Shown here in pieces: positions 48,647-59,302 of a stretch of DNA of 64,000 bases. The notes below the pieces were generated by a model. That model saw only the letters and a program-made list of their open reading frames with translations, was not told where the DNA came from and ran no database searches. The stretch comes from Bactericera cockerelli (lineage: Eukaryota; Arthropoda; Insecta; Hemiptera; Triozidae): assembly GCA_024516035.1 (NCBI GenBank), contig CM044955.1, positions 48,963,715 to 49,027,714 on the forward strand, in the 5' to 3' direction. Numbering within the stretch: the first letter of the stretch is position 1; the number at the start of each line of letters is the position of its first letter. Both the position numbers and the translations under genes were made by a program.

Positions 48647-48799
48647 AGAGGAATTCGCAACACCTGCAAGAATCCCGAACTTGTCATAAAGCGTCTGGGC
48701 AGAAATTTACGACCTGGAAACTTCAATGGTAACAAGACACCGCAGCCAAATGCCAAGTGGACCCAAAAAGTCAGCGCCTGTCCTGAAACCCATACGTGA
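48647..48799 (+). CDS. Candidate terminal exon of an unrecognised gene
   Basis: A strong acceptor (TATATCTTTTTTCTTCCACAG) is followed by 50 codons ending in TGA. The translation starts RGIRNTCKNPELVIKRLGRN and ends KVSACPETHT. Base composition is clearly richer in G+C than the flanks. I recognise no family. It would be the last coding exon of a plus-strand gene whose upstream exons I could not find, or a fortuitous open patch. Confidence 0.35.
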   Translation, partial: RGIRNTCKNPELVIKRLGRNLRPGNFNGNKTPQPNAKWTQKVSACPETHT

Positions 48800-51330
48800 C
48801 GTGCTGGCACTAATTAGAAATCGGACACCAAACGTGTTCCTTGCGTAAACTGTTGGTTTATTAAAATACCAACTTGACTAGAGGCCTCGTAATTAATCTT
48901 AGGGGAATTTACGAGGACAGCAAGTGGGGTCCCCTTTCTGGGAGACGAATTGGGTGATTTTTGAATTTTGTTCCAAGTACCTAACTACAATCTATAGTGT
49001 TCAGTTAGTGTAACGATGCCCGTTATGGTTTTTCATATTTCCACTGTCCATTTTTTTGCTACAATTTGAAATTTAGTTGATGATTTGCAGTTTGTGGACA
49101 TCTCGTCTTTGAAGTAACTATTGATAAAACAAAATACATATAATCTCTGTTTCGTGTTAATATAGGCCTGTTGGCGAGTGCTACTTGACGAGCGCTTGCC
49201 TCCTGGCGAGCTTGATTTCTCTTGAGTTCTTTCCAGGCACTTTAACTTCAAAGATACTGTTGATAAATTCGTTATAATATCAGATGATTAAGACCTAAGA
49301 TTTTAATTTTCTTTTTTCAATTGACTCTATCAGCTGCCTCTACCCTTCTACCTCTTTCAATTATTCCTGATACATCTCGTTTTTTTCATCCTCCTCATCT
49401 CCGCTTTCTAGTTGCCCCATTAAGCTAACGAAACAATACTCTAAATGCATTTTTATTCTTCTTCGAGGAAGAAAAAAATACACTCAGCGCTTGGTGATAC
49501 ATGGCCGCTTTGAAGATTGATTCTGGGTTTCAGAAGATTTAATTGGTCAAGGAATATGTAGGTGGACACCATCCCTTCATAAATTAAAACCTGAGATCTC
49601 CTTAAAATTTGTAGTAATTACTCCTAACGTTTGGAGACAGAGACGGTTCTTTTCTTTGATTTTACTGGACAAGGAAACTTAAAGAAGAATGGAAATTAAC
49701 TAATTAGAGTTAATGATACTAATTTATTTAACACGAGAATACTAATTTGAGTGACCAATTAAGAACCTTTGAATTAATGAAGAAACGCCATGTAAATTTC
49801 ATGTAATTAATTTGCACCAATTAATTATTATTATTTTATTTGTTGAACTTAATAATGTATCAAAAATATCAAAAGAATTATAATACTTGTAATATGTAGA
49901 TATAATTGAAGGTATTCATGCATATTATTCGAGTAAAGGAAGCTAATTTGATTCAACAAAACTAATTTGACTGACAAATTAAGAACCTCTGAAATAGGTA
50001 ATTAAGAAACATTTTTATCCAATTTATCACTTTCTTTTCAAATTTTCTCCTAAAGTGAAGAGGTCAAAGGATAGTGAATCAAACAAAAAGTCAAGGCAGT
50101 TCAGAATTTTGACAAGACTGATAATGTCCACATCTGTTTCGACTTAGATTTTACAGTTACCTATAACCTATGTTTTATTCCAATTTGTGGAATTTTTAAG
50201 CTGAACTCCATTTTAGGAATGTCTCTAAGAATGAAGACGAACTTCAAGTCTAAATTAAAATAAAAGCTGAATGCATAAACAACAATAAAATATTGCCATG
50301 AATAAAATATAAAGAACCAAATTTTAGATGCCAATTGGAGATTTAAAATATGTTTATGGACAAACAAAGAAATGAAGACGGTACCATTAGAAATTTTGAA
50401 TTTTTTGACAAATTTAATATTCATCGGACTTGTGTGCTGGTGGGTTTCATGTCAAATTTTGTAAGGTTTGTTTTGTTTCTGTCTCCAACATGAATTTTGA
50501 ATATTTTTATTAAAACTTAAGATTATATTTTATAAAAGAGATTCTGAAAAATTGAAAATATTCATGAAAAGATATGTAGTTCCCTGCTGGTACATATTTT
50601 ATGAATCAAAAAGATAAGTTTCTAAATGGTTTGTATAATCTTTCTGTGCTCACTGTAAATACAATGCATTCATTGCAATCTCTTGTACATAAATATTAAT
50701 GCCTTCAACAATGCCCAACATCTGTGCGGCCAAACGTCGAAAATCACCACACAGAACTTCAACTACAATTTGATTTATACCTCTGAAAATGCCGAAAAAT
50801 TCGCCAACTCATTTCTCTGATGATCTCTTGTAGCATCGGTTTAGAAGTTTACAAAAGAAACGTCAAAATCATGAAGTTTGTGGGCAGTCAATGTCTTTTA
50901 CCTAGTTCATCAAAAACAAATTTGATAAATGAAGACACCCGTTTCAAGCGACCGAGTTTTCATAATGAAGACCAAATCAAAACGCGAGGATCAGTTCAGG
51001 TATTGTACGCCAATTAAAACCCCTTTTCAACACCAGTATTGTTAGTTTTGCTTAAGAGTTGAACTGATCTTTTTTCCGCATAGAAACTCAAGGGTTGAAT
51101 AGGTGTATCGAAAAAATCAGCGTTAATGATCATACCTATTCAAGTGAAAACCATGATGAAGGAATCGAATATTGCGGGGTGTGGGTTTGTTTAGATACAC
51201 CACATCTACCATTAATCATTCTGGTGTTGGGAGATTTCATCACCATTTTGACTTTACAAGATTTCATAAGCTATTTTGATTTTATAAGACTGAAATAAGC
51301 TCGGCCAAATGAAAACTTCTGTCATTTAGC
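48800..51330. other. AT-rich stretch without a recognised gene
   Basis: No exon or transposon end was recognised. The ORFs at 49033-49251 (minus), 50161-50424 (minus) and 50820-51017 (plus) have no recognisable domain or splice context. Confidence 0.5.
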
Positions 51331-51621
51331 GCGCGATTAGCTCAGTGGTTAAGCACTCGCTTGCCATGCGGAAGGTCCCGGGTTCGAACCCCCGCGCCGA
51401 CAAAAATTTGTATTCTTAATTTGGTTACAATTGTTTGTAAGGGATACCTTCCGGTGCGCTCGTGTTGACCCAGCACCTAAATGGGAAGTATTGTGTCACT
51501 TCTCGCCCATCAGAGGGGAGGCATACTACGGGATGGGCAGGCTACAACACAGACCACAAGCGTCTACAGTAGCTCCTGTTTCATGGCTACGAAATAAAAA
51601 AGGCTGTGAAACACTCATCTT

Positions 51622-51666
<45 letters not shown>
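51331..51666 (+). mobile_element. SINE, family A (tRNA-Gly-like head), long poly-A
   Basis: The head GCGCGATTAGCTCAGTGGTT, loop TTGCCAT (GCC, Gly) and GGGTTCGAACCCCCGCG are well kept. The body is near-identical to that at 20533, and a T8 and roughly A37 tail runs to 51666. The long homopolymer indicates a recent insertion. Confidence 0.92.
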
Positions 51667-51669
<3 letters not shown>

Positions 51670-51702
51670 ACACTATCTTCAGATTGTAAAATATATGAAC
51701 AA

Positions 51703-51940
51703 CTAGCGGGCTGTCGCCGCTTTGCGGGCCGAGGCATGGCCGTGAAAGCAAAAAATCCTTTTTCGCCAATGGCAGGTGTTGTAGTGGGAGTTTCGAAAAA
51801 TCCCGTCTTATTGCACATCTAGACTATAAGACAAAGCTACCTACCAAATTTCAGCTCGCTAGGTATTACGGTTTGGGCTGTAGAGCGATGATCAGTCAGT
51901 CAGTCAGTCAGTCAGTGACTTTGACATTTATATATTAAGA
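51703..51940 (-). mobile_element. Non-autonomous Helitron, 238 bp, minus strand
   Basis: Read on the minus strand, it starts TCTTAATATATAAATGTCAA (51940 downward) and ends CTAG at 51706-51703. A GC-rich stem (CCCGCAAAGCGGCGACAGCC region) lies just before the end. The flanks are A and T in the Helitron manner. It includes a (CAGT)n run at 51893-51916. Its 5' terminus resembles that of the element at 19690. Confidence 0.75.
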
Positions 51941-53208
51941 TAAAATGGCATAATCATGTTAATCATCAAAATAATCACATGAATATTTTGATTGCAGATT
52001 ATTATTTTTTTTTTTTTCAACAGAAACACTTCACCTGATATAGGTAAATGTTGGCCACACTTACCTTATAATGATGACATATACCGTTGTATTTTCCTCT
52101 AGAAAACCTTCACAACCTTGAAAACTAAATTGTCCTCTTTTAATCTCGAACATGATCTCACAGATTTGGTGCCGAAAAAGACAAATTGAAAATGGAATAA
52201 TAACAATAATAATGGAATAAAATGGTACAAGAGCCAGTACCCAGTTTGATGATTACAAATCACACCAAAACCTTTTGATCGTTTGGGATTCCAACAAAAG
52301 AACAATACATCACAGCAGTGAGTGACTGTCTTTTCCATTTTTTCCTTTGTTGTCTTTTCTATGAAAGTGCGATGAGGCGCGACAAATTGATAGCAGTGGC
52401 ATTTGAGGACTATTGAGGAGTGATCCTGGACCTAGGCTGGTTTTGTTTGTTTAGGCATAAAGGCGGAATTGCATGCTTGCTTGGATTTCACAGCATTGAT
52501 CTGTTGTATTGTTCAATTTCTTATCCTGATCCAACCAAAAAACATAAAAGTAAAAGAAGGCCAAGTTCCTAAATCTCGGCCGGTAAATGTACTGAGTGAA
52601 GATAATCCTAGTTAACATTACGTATTGAAAGGTGTATTGAGACTGATCACCAAAGGAATCAGTCCAAGCTGTCATGCCTTCTATGTAACAATTGAGAATA
52701 TTGTCTAGGTAAACTATCATTAACATTTTCAGACAATTTTATGGACGTAACAGACTTCAGTTTGCTATGTTTGTTTAAGAACAGCCTAAAACAATCATTC
52801 ATTTTTTTAATAGCATGAATGTGTATACTCTGTATACCATAAAACAAAAAGAAATATTTAGTGGGTTTCTATTCTCAGCAAAATTTTCTCTTGAACTTGG
52901 TGTTGGAGCACGACCGTGAGCCTATTTTCCATGCTATTGATACTTCTCGCCCTTCTAGGAAACCTGTTGCCGATGCTTCGTTTTATAAGGAAAATAAAAT
53001 TCAAATATTGTTTTCTTGTTTCGATTGTTTTCGGACACGCCTCAACTTTGTTTAGGGATTACAGGAATCGATCCTTTTTCTGCATAGATACACACATGTG
53101 TCTTTCTCGTGTCGGTCATGCTTTTCGACATGAGATTCCTTTTTGAAATTCAAAATTCTTCTAGAAAAATTGTGTTTGGAAATTAAATATTCCGATTTCC
53201 AGTTGATC
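51941..53208. other. Stretch without a recognised gene
   Basis: Nothing is recognised. Some frames contain hydrophobic segments (for example 52916-53146) but no family motif. Confidence 0.5.
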
Positions 53209-53353
53209 GACCTCAGTAGCTTGATCGAGATCGCTGAGGACTTGTATCCTAGAGATCGGTAGTTCAAGTTCCAAGTTCAGTAAAAATTAGTAGTGTGAGT
53301 TTAAGTAATAATTGTGAGAACACGAAACTGATTCACACAAATATGATAACTTT
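53209..53353 (+). mobile_element. SINE, family B, older copy
   Basis: CGACCTCAGTAGCTTGATCG...GACTTGTATCC...GTAGTTCAAGTTCC and a body ending GATAACTTTT. The B-box has several substitutions. Confidence 0.7.
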
Positions 53354-53942
53354 TACTTGATTACATCAGTAAGTTGTATAGTTAGATTGGATAAATAAAT
53401 GTTTTCATCTTTGACTCTAACATGGTTAGTTCATAAGAATGCAATAATTTCAGAGATGGTCTCTAGGACCTCAAAGCCTTTGGAAATTCAGAGGCAATTA
53501 ATATTCTTTAGAAGATAATAAATCTCTAGAATCACTGTCACAAACCACAAAGATGAAAGAATAGGGATGAATCTTGTCGTGTGCTGACCAGAGTGAGGAT
53601 CTTCAATATGGGCAAACGTCTTCGAAGAATTCTATCTGAAGTTGAGGAAGTGCAGCAAAAAGTGTAGCTCTTTTCAATGTTGTTTTTTGACCTTACATGG
53701 CCAAATTTTATTATTTTTAGAGTATAATTATAATTATATTTTATGTATCTATCCGACCAGAACTGACCTCGTCAAAAGTGACAATTCATTACAGGAATTT
53801 TGAAGAAAAAATTTCAATGTGATATTGTTAAATCCTAATTAGAATACAATTTTAAAAGTTTTTTTTTTACTTAGAGAGGAGGTAAAATCTTCTTACCATT
53901 CAAGACGGAAAGTAGGGTTTAAGTGCTTATAATGGTGTGCTA

Positions 53943-54136
53943 TACCTACTAAAAACCTCCTCTCTACCACCACGGATACACCCGGAACCGTGTTGTACAT
54001 TACTTCGGGTGTAATTTTAAAAGTGGTGTGATCCTTCCCTTTTAATTTGATAAAATATTTTCATAAAAAAATATTCTTGAAAACCTCATGTCGACCAGTC
54101 TAAGTTCGGCCATTCTAAACAAACAAAAAATGATCT
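53943..54136 (+). repeat. Left copy of the 194-bp target-site duplication
   Basis: It starts TACCTACTAAAAACCTCCTC and ends CAAACAAAAAATGATCT. It is identical at every base I compared to 59109-59302 and in the same orientation. It immediately precedes the 5' end of the R1-like element. Sequence similarity stops exactly at the element on one side and at unrelated host sequence on the other. Confidence 0.92.
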
Positions 54137-54451
54137 AGTGGTTCGAGTTCTCGAATGTGACGGACGTGTTTATCAATTTCGTAAATATTCTCGGTGTTTT
54201 CTTATCAATAATTAATTTTTGAAGTTTATATTTCTACTGTGTCATAGAATTAATCTTTGTGACCCTTTTTTACTAGCCCAACTCCGGTAGGTGGGTAATC
54301 TTGGTTCGGGTAGCGCACCTTCAAAATACTATCCCATTCTTAAAACTTGAATCGCGTACGTGCGTTCAAGTTTTGACATAGATTCTTTCGTGGTCGGTGA
54401 CTGCGGTGGATCGGGGAAAGTATTATTGGAGAAACTAATGAAGGGAGAACT

Positions 54452-55867
54452 ATGGGTGATCCAGAATCTGAAGAAGAGCTACTTAAAAAAGCAGCTTTCA
54501 AGCGAAGCACAAAGCTGAATCATTCTCCTATCTCAGGGACAGGATCGCTCCCGGACCTGACCAAGGAGAACGTTCCTGCTAGCCAAGCTGAATCCGAAGA
54601 TCTGATTACGCTGTCGACTCCAACTCAACGATCTCGTTATGAAGAGGAGACCAATACGGAGATTGCTCAAAGACGAGTTGATAGTGAGCTGAGCAAAATG
54701 CGGAGTATTCTTCAGAAATTGAAGCTGGTTGAAGACTATCAGGAGACGGGCCAGGTGGATATCAAGAATAGCATTCAAGAATTGTTGGAGTCAGTTAAAG
54801 TCATTGATTCCATGCAAAATGTTTGGAAAAACTCAATGAAGAAGCTGGAAAAACGATTCAAAGAAGTGAAAACCCGATTTAAGACTCCTGTCAAGAGGAA
54901 ATTTGCAGGAAACTCTCCAAACATGGAAGAAGACCAAAACTTGAAACGTAGCGTCACAGGAAGCCGCAGTTTTTTGGGAGGTACCTCGCTAACAACCATT
55001 CCGACGCCAATGGAGACAGAGACAGAATGGACAGAAGTAGTTAGCCGTAGCAAAGGAAGAATGAAGGAATCCGCTGAAGCTGCTTCCTCTAAAGTCCCTG
55101 CTGCACCTATCGACTCCAAAAGAAAGAAGAATAATAAAACAAGAAGTAAACCAGATGCTCTTCTCATTAAAGCTGGTGGGCGATCCTACGCAGATATTCT
55201 AGGCGACATCCGGAAAAATGGAAATCCAGAAGATTCAACCATTATCAGACGTATTCGGCCTACGAAAACGGGAGAAGTACTCTTGGAGCTGGATCGTGAT
55301 GCGAAGGAAAAACTCTGCCTTAAAAGCAAGCTTGAAACCCTCCTAGGAGAAGGAGTAATTGTGAAATCTTTGGAGCATAAAGAAACATTGGAGTTCCGGG
55401 ATCTGGATAGTCTTACTACTGTAGAGGAAGTAGAAAGTGCCATCAAAAGAGATCTGCCTGACTACTCTGGAGAGCTTAAAGTTCGAGTTACACGAGAAAA
55501 CCGCATCGGACTTAAAGCAGCTTATGTAGAACTGCCAAAATCTGCGGCTGACCGTTTGCTGAAAAACAAATTCATAAAAATAGGGTGGGTTCGTTGCATC
55601 ATCAAGCAGAATGTTTCTGTCGTTAGGTGCTACAGATGTCACGGATACAACCACATTTCGACAGCTTGTCCGGGACCTGACAGAAGCAAACTCTGCTACA
55701 AATGTGGAGGAGCAGATCATCAAGTCAAGGACTGTAAGGAAACAGCTGAGTGCATGCTTTGTAAGGAGGCCGGAAAGCAAGGAAATGAACTGCAACACAT
55801 TCTAGGATCACGAGACTGTGCCGTACATGGAGATGCCTTGAAAGAGGCAAGAAAGGCCTTAAGATGA
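54452..55867 (+). CDS. Non-LTR retrotransposon ORF1 (Gag-like, zinc-knuckle)
   Basis: A protein of 471 residues that should bind the element's RNA and form the ribonucleoprotein. The N-terminal half is charged, Lys/Glu-rich and largely helical-looking, with LSKMRSILQKLKLVEDYQ near residue 80. The middle carries a basic stretch rich in KRKKNNKTR. The C-terminus has three Cys/His knuckles: C393-X2-C396-X4-H401-X4-C406, C415-X2-C418-X4-H423-X4-C428, and C434-X2-C437-X11-H449-X6-C456. Two canonical CCHC knuckles plus a longer third is the usual pattern of R1-clade ORF1 proteins. The ATG follows a 5' UTR of about 315 bp. The stop TGA overlaps the ORF2 start (ATGA), suggesting reinitiation. No frame damage. 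Confidence 0.93.
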   Translation: MGDPESEEELLKKAAFKRSTKLNHSPISGTGSLPDLTKENVPASQAESEDLITLSTPTQRSRYEEETNTEIAQRRVDSELSKMRSILQKLKLVEDYQETGQVDIKNSIQELLESVKVIDSMQNVWKNSMKKLEKRFKEVKTRFKTPVKRKFAGNSPNMEEDQNLKRSVTGSRSFLGGTSLTTIPTPMETETEWTEVVSRSKGRMKESAEAASSKVPAAPIDSKRKKNNKTRSKPDALLIKAGGRSYADILGDIRKNGNPEDSTIIRRIRPTKTGEVLLELDRDAKEKLCLKSKLETLLGEGVIVKSLEHKETLEFRDLDSLTTVEEVESAIKRDLPDYSGELKVRVTRENRIGLKAAYVELPKSAADRLLKNKFIKIGWVRCIIKQNVSVVRCYRCHGYNHISTACPGPDRSKLCYKCGGADHQVKDCKETAECMLCKEAGKQGNELQHILGSRDCAVHGDALKEARKALR

Positions 55868-58800
55868 TTTCGTTTTTACAGGCAAATCTTCATCGCAGTA
55901 AACTGGCTTACGAATTACTGCAACAGCGGGTCCGCGAGCTTAACGTGGACATTGTACTAGTAAGTGAACAATACCAATATACTATTCTTGACCCTACTAA
56001 TTGGCTTTGTGACACTCTTGAGACTGCCGCAATGTGGATAAGGTCACCGGAAAAACTCCACATCATCAGGAAAGGCTCAGAACCCGGATTTGTTTGGTTA
56101 AAATGTAGAGAATGTGCTATAATTAGCTGCTATTTCACCCCTAATGACAGTATTGGCGTTTTTCGTGAAAAAATTGACGAACTAGAGGATACAATTAGAA
56201 GTATTTCAGATTCTGACGTCATAGTCGCAGGCGACTTCAACGCACAAGCAATCGACTGGGGAATGTCCGTCACGGATAGTAGAGGTAAATATATCCTTGA
56301 CATGGCCGCAAGAACTGGAATAGAGGTATTGAATACTGGAGCAGCTTCAACATTTAGAAGACCCGGTTATGCTGAGACGATCCCTGACGTGTCTTTCGCA
56401 TCAGCTGAACTCCTACCACAAATACAGGGATGGCAAGTTCTTGAAGATTACACTGCAAGTGATCACCAGCACATCCAGTTTCAACTCGTGGGGCGTAACC
56501 AAGCATCTGCTAACTCAAGGTCACCGACAGCGAAGTCGGGATGGAATTACAATAAGTTCAACAAAGATAAATTTGTTGAATCCCTAAATAGAAGTGATGT
56601 CTTACGTGTAACCCCTGATGATAACGTTATTATACAACCTGAACACCTAGTGAATGCTACAATGGACCGCCTGAAATATGCATGTTCTGAAGCAATGCCA
56701 CCTAAAGGACTATTCAGAAAGAAAAAACCTGTGTACTGGTGGACAGAAGAAATAAAGCAGTTGCGTAAGGAGTGTTTGAAGCTAAGGCGAATCGCACAAA
56801 GATGTCGCAACCGACCCCAAGCAAATGAAAAAAATAAAATATACTTGGTTGCAAGGAGAAATCTGCGAAGTACCATCAACCGCACCAAAAATCAGTGTTG
56901 GCGAAAACTAGGAGATGACATGAATACCGACCTATGGGGTTTAGGATACAAAATTGTCATGCGCAAAGTTGCTGGAATGAAACCCCCGATAGTGATGGAT
57001 GCAGATGTTATGGAGTCGATAGTCCATACACTCTTCCCAACTCATGAGCTTCGTCCTATAAGATATTTCACTTGTACCGGAGAAATTCCAGAGTTTACGA
57101 TTGACGAACTAATGGAATCAGTGTTGTCCCTCAAAAACAAGAAGTCGCCAGGACCTGACGGGATCATCAACGAGGTTCTGAAAGTTGCTGCTCTGACTTT
57201 CCCTGGTCTTCTGCTAGATATGTTCAATACCTGTCTAAAAGAAGGTCTTTTCCCACGCAGATGGAAGATCTCACGCCTGGTCTTGCTTGACAAGGGGAAG
57301 GGCGGAAATTTCCAGCAGCCCTCAACATATCGTCCCCTCTGTATGTTAGATACATCCGGAAAACTCTTTGAGAAACTGATAAAAGGGCGACTTCTCAAAT
57401 CAATAGAAGAAGCAGGAGGTCTCTCCAACAAGCAGTATGGGTTCAGAGCTGGTCGCTCCACTCTTGATGCGATCGACGAGGTTGTCCAAGCAGTACAACG
57501 TGCTGACAACCGCAGCCGACGGACGCGCCGTGAAGTTCTTTTTGTCACACTTGACGTCAAAAACGCATTTAATAGTGCAAAATGGATAGATATCCTCAGA
57601 GCTTTAGAAACAGAGTTTCGATTACCACAATATCTGCTGAAACTGATCAGCAGTTATTTGGAAGACCGTATCCTCATTTATGAGACAACCAGCGGCGAAA
57701 AGACGGCTGTGGTGACCGCCGGAGTGGCCCAAGGAAGCGTACTGGGCCCTGACCTATGGAATGCCATGTACGACAGCCTCCTGAGACTGCCAATGCCGGA
57801 GGAATCTGCTCTAGTCGGCTACGCTGATGATGTTGCGATCTTGATTGCAGATAGAAACATGGAGCTTTTGCAGATCAAGCTGAATAGAATCATGCGCCGT
57901 GTCAACTCATGGATGTCCAATCATGGTCTTCAGCTAGCCCTCAGTAAAACTGAAGTTGTCATCCTGACCAAAAGACGAATTGACACTATACAACCAATCT
58001 CTCTAGGAGAAGAAATGGTCATGACAAAAGCCAACCTGAAGTACCTTGGCCTGATGATTGACTGCAAGTTGAACTTTGGAGAGCAAATTAGACGGGCTGC
58101 TGAGAAGGCGGACAGATGTACCATGGCACTAGGACGAATCCTAGCTAACACAACGGGACCAAGAGCCAGCAAAAGATGGGTTCTCATGCTAACAGTACAA
58201 TCAATCCTACTGTACGGAGCAGAACTGTGGTCCGACTGTCTTCAAAAGGAGGTGTACAGAAAGCGGCTCGCACAAGTACAACGAAGAGCTGCTCTACGTG
58301 TGACATCCGCGTACAGAACAGTGTCGGAGCCTGCAGTGCTGGTCATCGCATCTATTATCCCCATCAATCTCCTGGCGCGAGAGCGTCGAGAAATCTACCT
58401 GCGACGCAGCGAGAGGGATGCAGAATCTGTGAAGAAGGAAGTGCGAGAGATTATGCTAAGAGAGTGGCAGATCGCCTGGTCGGTGGAGAGCAGGGGACGC
58501 TGGACGGCCAGACTCATCCCAAACATTGAATGCTGGATGACCAGGAATAGCGGTGAAGTGAACTTCTACGTCACGCAGTTCTTAAGCGGACATGGCTACT
58601 TCCTAAGCTATCTTCATAGGATGGGCAAGGTGGCAGAACCTAACTGCATCTATTGTGCTGGAGAGCTGGATGACGTTGAGCACACCTTCTTCAGGTGTGA
58701 CCGATGGCTGGCTGACCGCGACGCGCTGGAAGGAGACCTTGGGGTAACCCTGACACCTGAAAACATTGTGGGCCACATGCTGAGGCATCAAGATAACTGG

Positions 58801-58872
58801 CGGCGCATCGAACAATGGATCCAGACCATACTCCGGCGCAAGAAGACAGATCTCGACCGTCCTGATACCTAA
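55864..58872 (+). CDS. Non-LTR retrotransposon ORF2 (endonuclease-reverse transcriptase)
   Basis: A 1002-residue enzyme that nicks the target DNA and copies the element RNA from the nick (target-primed reverse transcription). Residues 1-210 are an apurinic/apyrimidinic-type endonuclease: QANLHRSK at the start, VAGDFNAQ (121-128) and SDH (199-201). The reverse transcriptase follows, with KKSPGPDGI, YRPLCMLDTSGKLFEKLI, YGFRAGRST, the first catalytic Asp in TLDVKNAF (D564), VAQGSVLGP and YADD (D655, D656). A Cys/His motif lies at the C-terminus (C928-X2-C931-X8-H940-X4-C945). No RNase H domain was noticed. The start overlaps ORF1's stop by four bases. The R1-clade placement rests on domain order and the thumb region (YLGLMIDCKLNFGEQI; RAALRVTSAYRTVSEPAVLV). 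Confidence 0.95.
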   Translation: MISFLQANLHRSKLAYELLQQRVRELNVDIVLVSEQYQYTILDPTNWLCDTLETAAMWIRSPEKLHIIRKGSEPGFVWLKCRECAIISCYFTPNDSIGVFREKIDELEDTIRSISDSDVIVAGDFNAQAIDWGMSVTDSRGKYILDMAARTGIEVLNTGAASTFRRPGYAETIPDVSFASAELLPQIQGWQVLEDYTASDHQHIQFQLVGRNQASANSRSPTAKSGWNYNKFNKDKFVESLNRSDVLRVTPDDNVIIQPEHLVNATMDRLKYACSEAMPPKGLFRKKKPVYWWTEEIKQLRKECLKLRRIAQRCRNRPQANEKNKIYLVARRNLRSTINRTKNQCWRKLGDDMNTDLWGLGYKIVMRKVAGMKPPIVMDADVMESIVHTLFPTHELRPIRYFTCTGEIPEFTIDELMESVLSLKNKKSPGPDGIINEVLKVAALTFPGLLLDMFNTCLKEGLFPRRWKISRLVLLDKGKGGNFQQPSTYRPLCMLDTSGKLFEKLIKGRLLKSIEEAGGLSNKQYGFRAGRSTLDAIDEVVQAVQRADNRSRRTRREVLFVTLDVKNAFNSAKWIDILRALETEFRLPQYLLKLISSYLEDRILIYETTSGEKTAVVTAGVAQGSVLGPDLWNAMYDSLLRLPMPEESALVGYADDVAILIADRNMELLQIKLNRIMRRVNSWMSNHGLQLALSKTEVVILTKRRIDTIQPISLGEEMVMTKANLKYLGLMIDCKLNFGEQIRRAAEKADRCTMALGRILANTTGPRASKRWVLMLTVQSILLYGAELWSDCLQKEVYRKRLAQVQRRAALRVTSAYRTVSEPAVLVIASIIPINLLARERREIYLRRSERDAESVKKEVREIMLREWQIAWSVESRGRWTARLIPNIECWMTRNSGEVNFYVTQFLSGHGYFLSYLHRMGKVAEPNCIYCAGELDDVEHTFFRCDRWLADRDALEGDLGVTLTPENIVGHMLRHQDNWRRIEQWIQTILRRKKTDLDRPDT

Positions 58873-59012
58873 TTTAGTTCGTACACCATAATTATATCTA
58901 TTACAGGGCGAATAATTATGTTATATGTATAATGTAGATTGTAGAGAACAATTAGTATAGTAAAAATATACTTTGTAATGTTTATGATGTATGCCCCAAT
59001 TGGCATTATGCC

Positions 59013-59058
59013 TGTCCCGAAGTAATGTGTTAAACAGTTCCGGGACAGAGCTTCAAGG

Positions 59059-59108
<50 letters not shown>
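59013..59108 (+). other. 3' hairpin and poly-A tail of the retrotransposon
   Basis: TGTCCCG and CGGGACA can form a 7-bp stem, possibly two more pairs with a bulge, ending 14 bases before A47. In related elements the 3' RNA structure is recognised by the reverse transcriptase; here that role is inferred. Confidence 0.6.
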
Positions 59109-59111
<3 letters not shown>

Positions 59112-59302
59112 CTACTAAAAACCTCCTCTCTACCACCACGGATACACCCGGAACCGTGTTGTACATTACTTCGGGTGTAATTTTAAAAGTGGTGTGATCC
59201 TTCCCTTTTAATTTGATAAAATATTTTCATAAAAAAATATTCTTGAAAACCTCATGTCGACCAGTCTAAGTTCGGCCATTCTAAACAAACAAAAAATGAT
59301 CT
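59109..59302 (+). repeat. Right copy of the 194-bp target-site duplication
   Basis: It begins directly after the poly-A tail and repeats 53943-54136 without a visible difference, offset by 5166 bp with no indels. It then continues into unique host DNA (TGTATCCAACG). Confidence 0.92.

Larger units (their letters stand above)
54137..59108 (+). mobile_element. Full-length R1-like non-LTR retrotransposon
   Basis: The layout is complete: a 5' UTR of about 315 bp (54137-54451), ORF1 with three zinc knuckles, ORF2 with apurinic-type endonuclease and reverse transcriptase, a 3' UTR of about 190 bp, and a poly-A tail of 47 A (59062-59108). There are no long terminal repeats. Both ORFs are uninterrupted and overlap by four bases. 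In the 3' UTR, TGTCCCG (59013-59019) can pair with CGGGACA (59041-59047), a hairpin just before the tail. Protein motifs point to the R1 clade. The flanks are ordinary AT-rich DNA and not recognisable 28S rDNA. The element is probably young and may be active. Confidence 0.92.

Noticed and set aside
57042..57560. 172-codon minus-strand frame inside the retrotransposon, and other antisense frames there
   Set aside because: These are shadows of ORF2 with Ser/Arg-rich antisense composition and no independent support.
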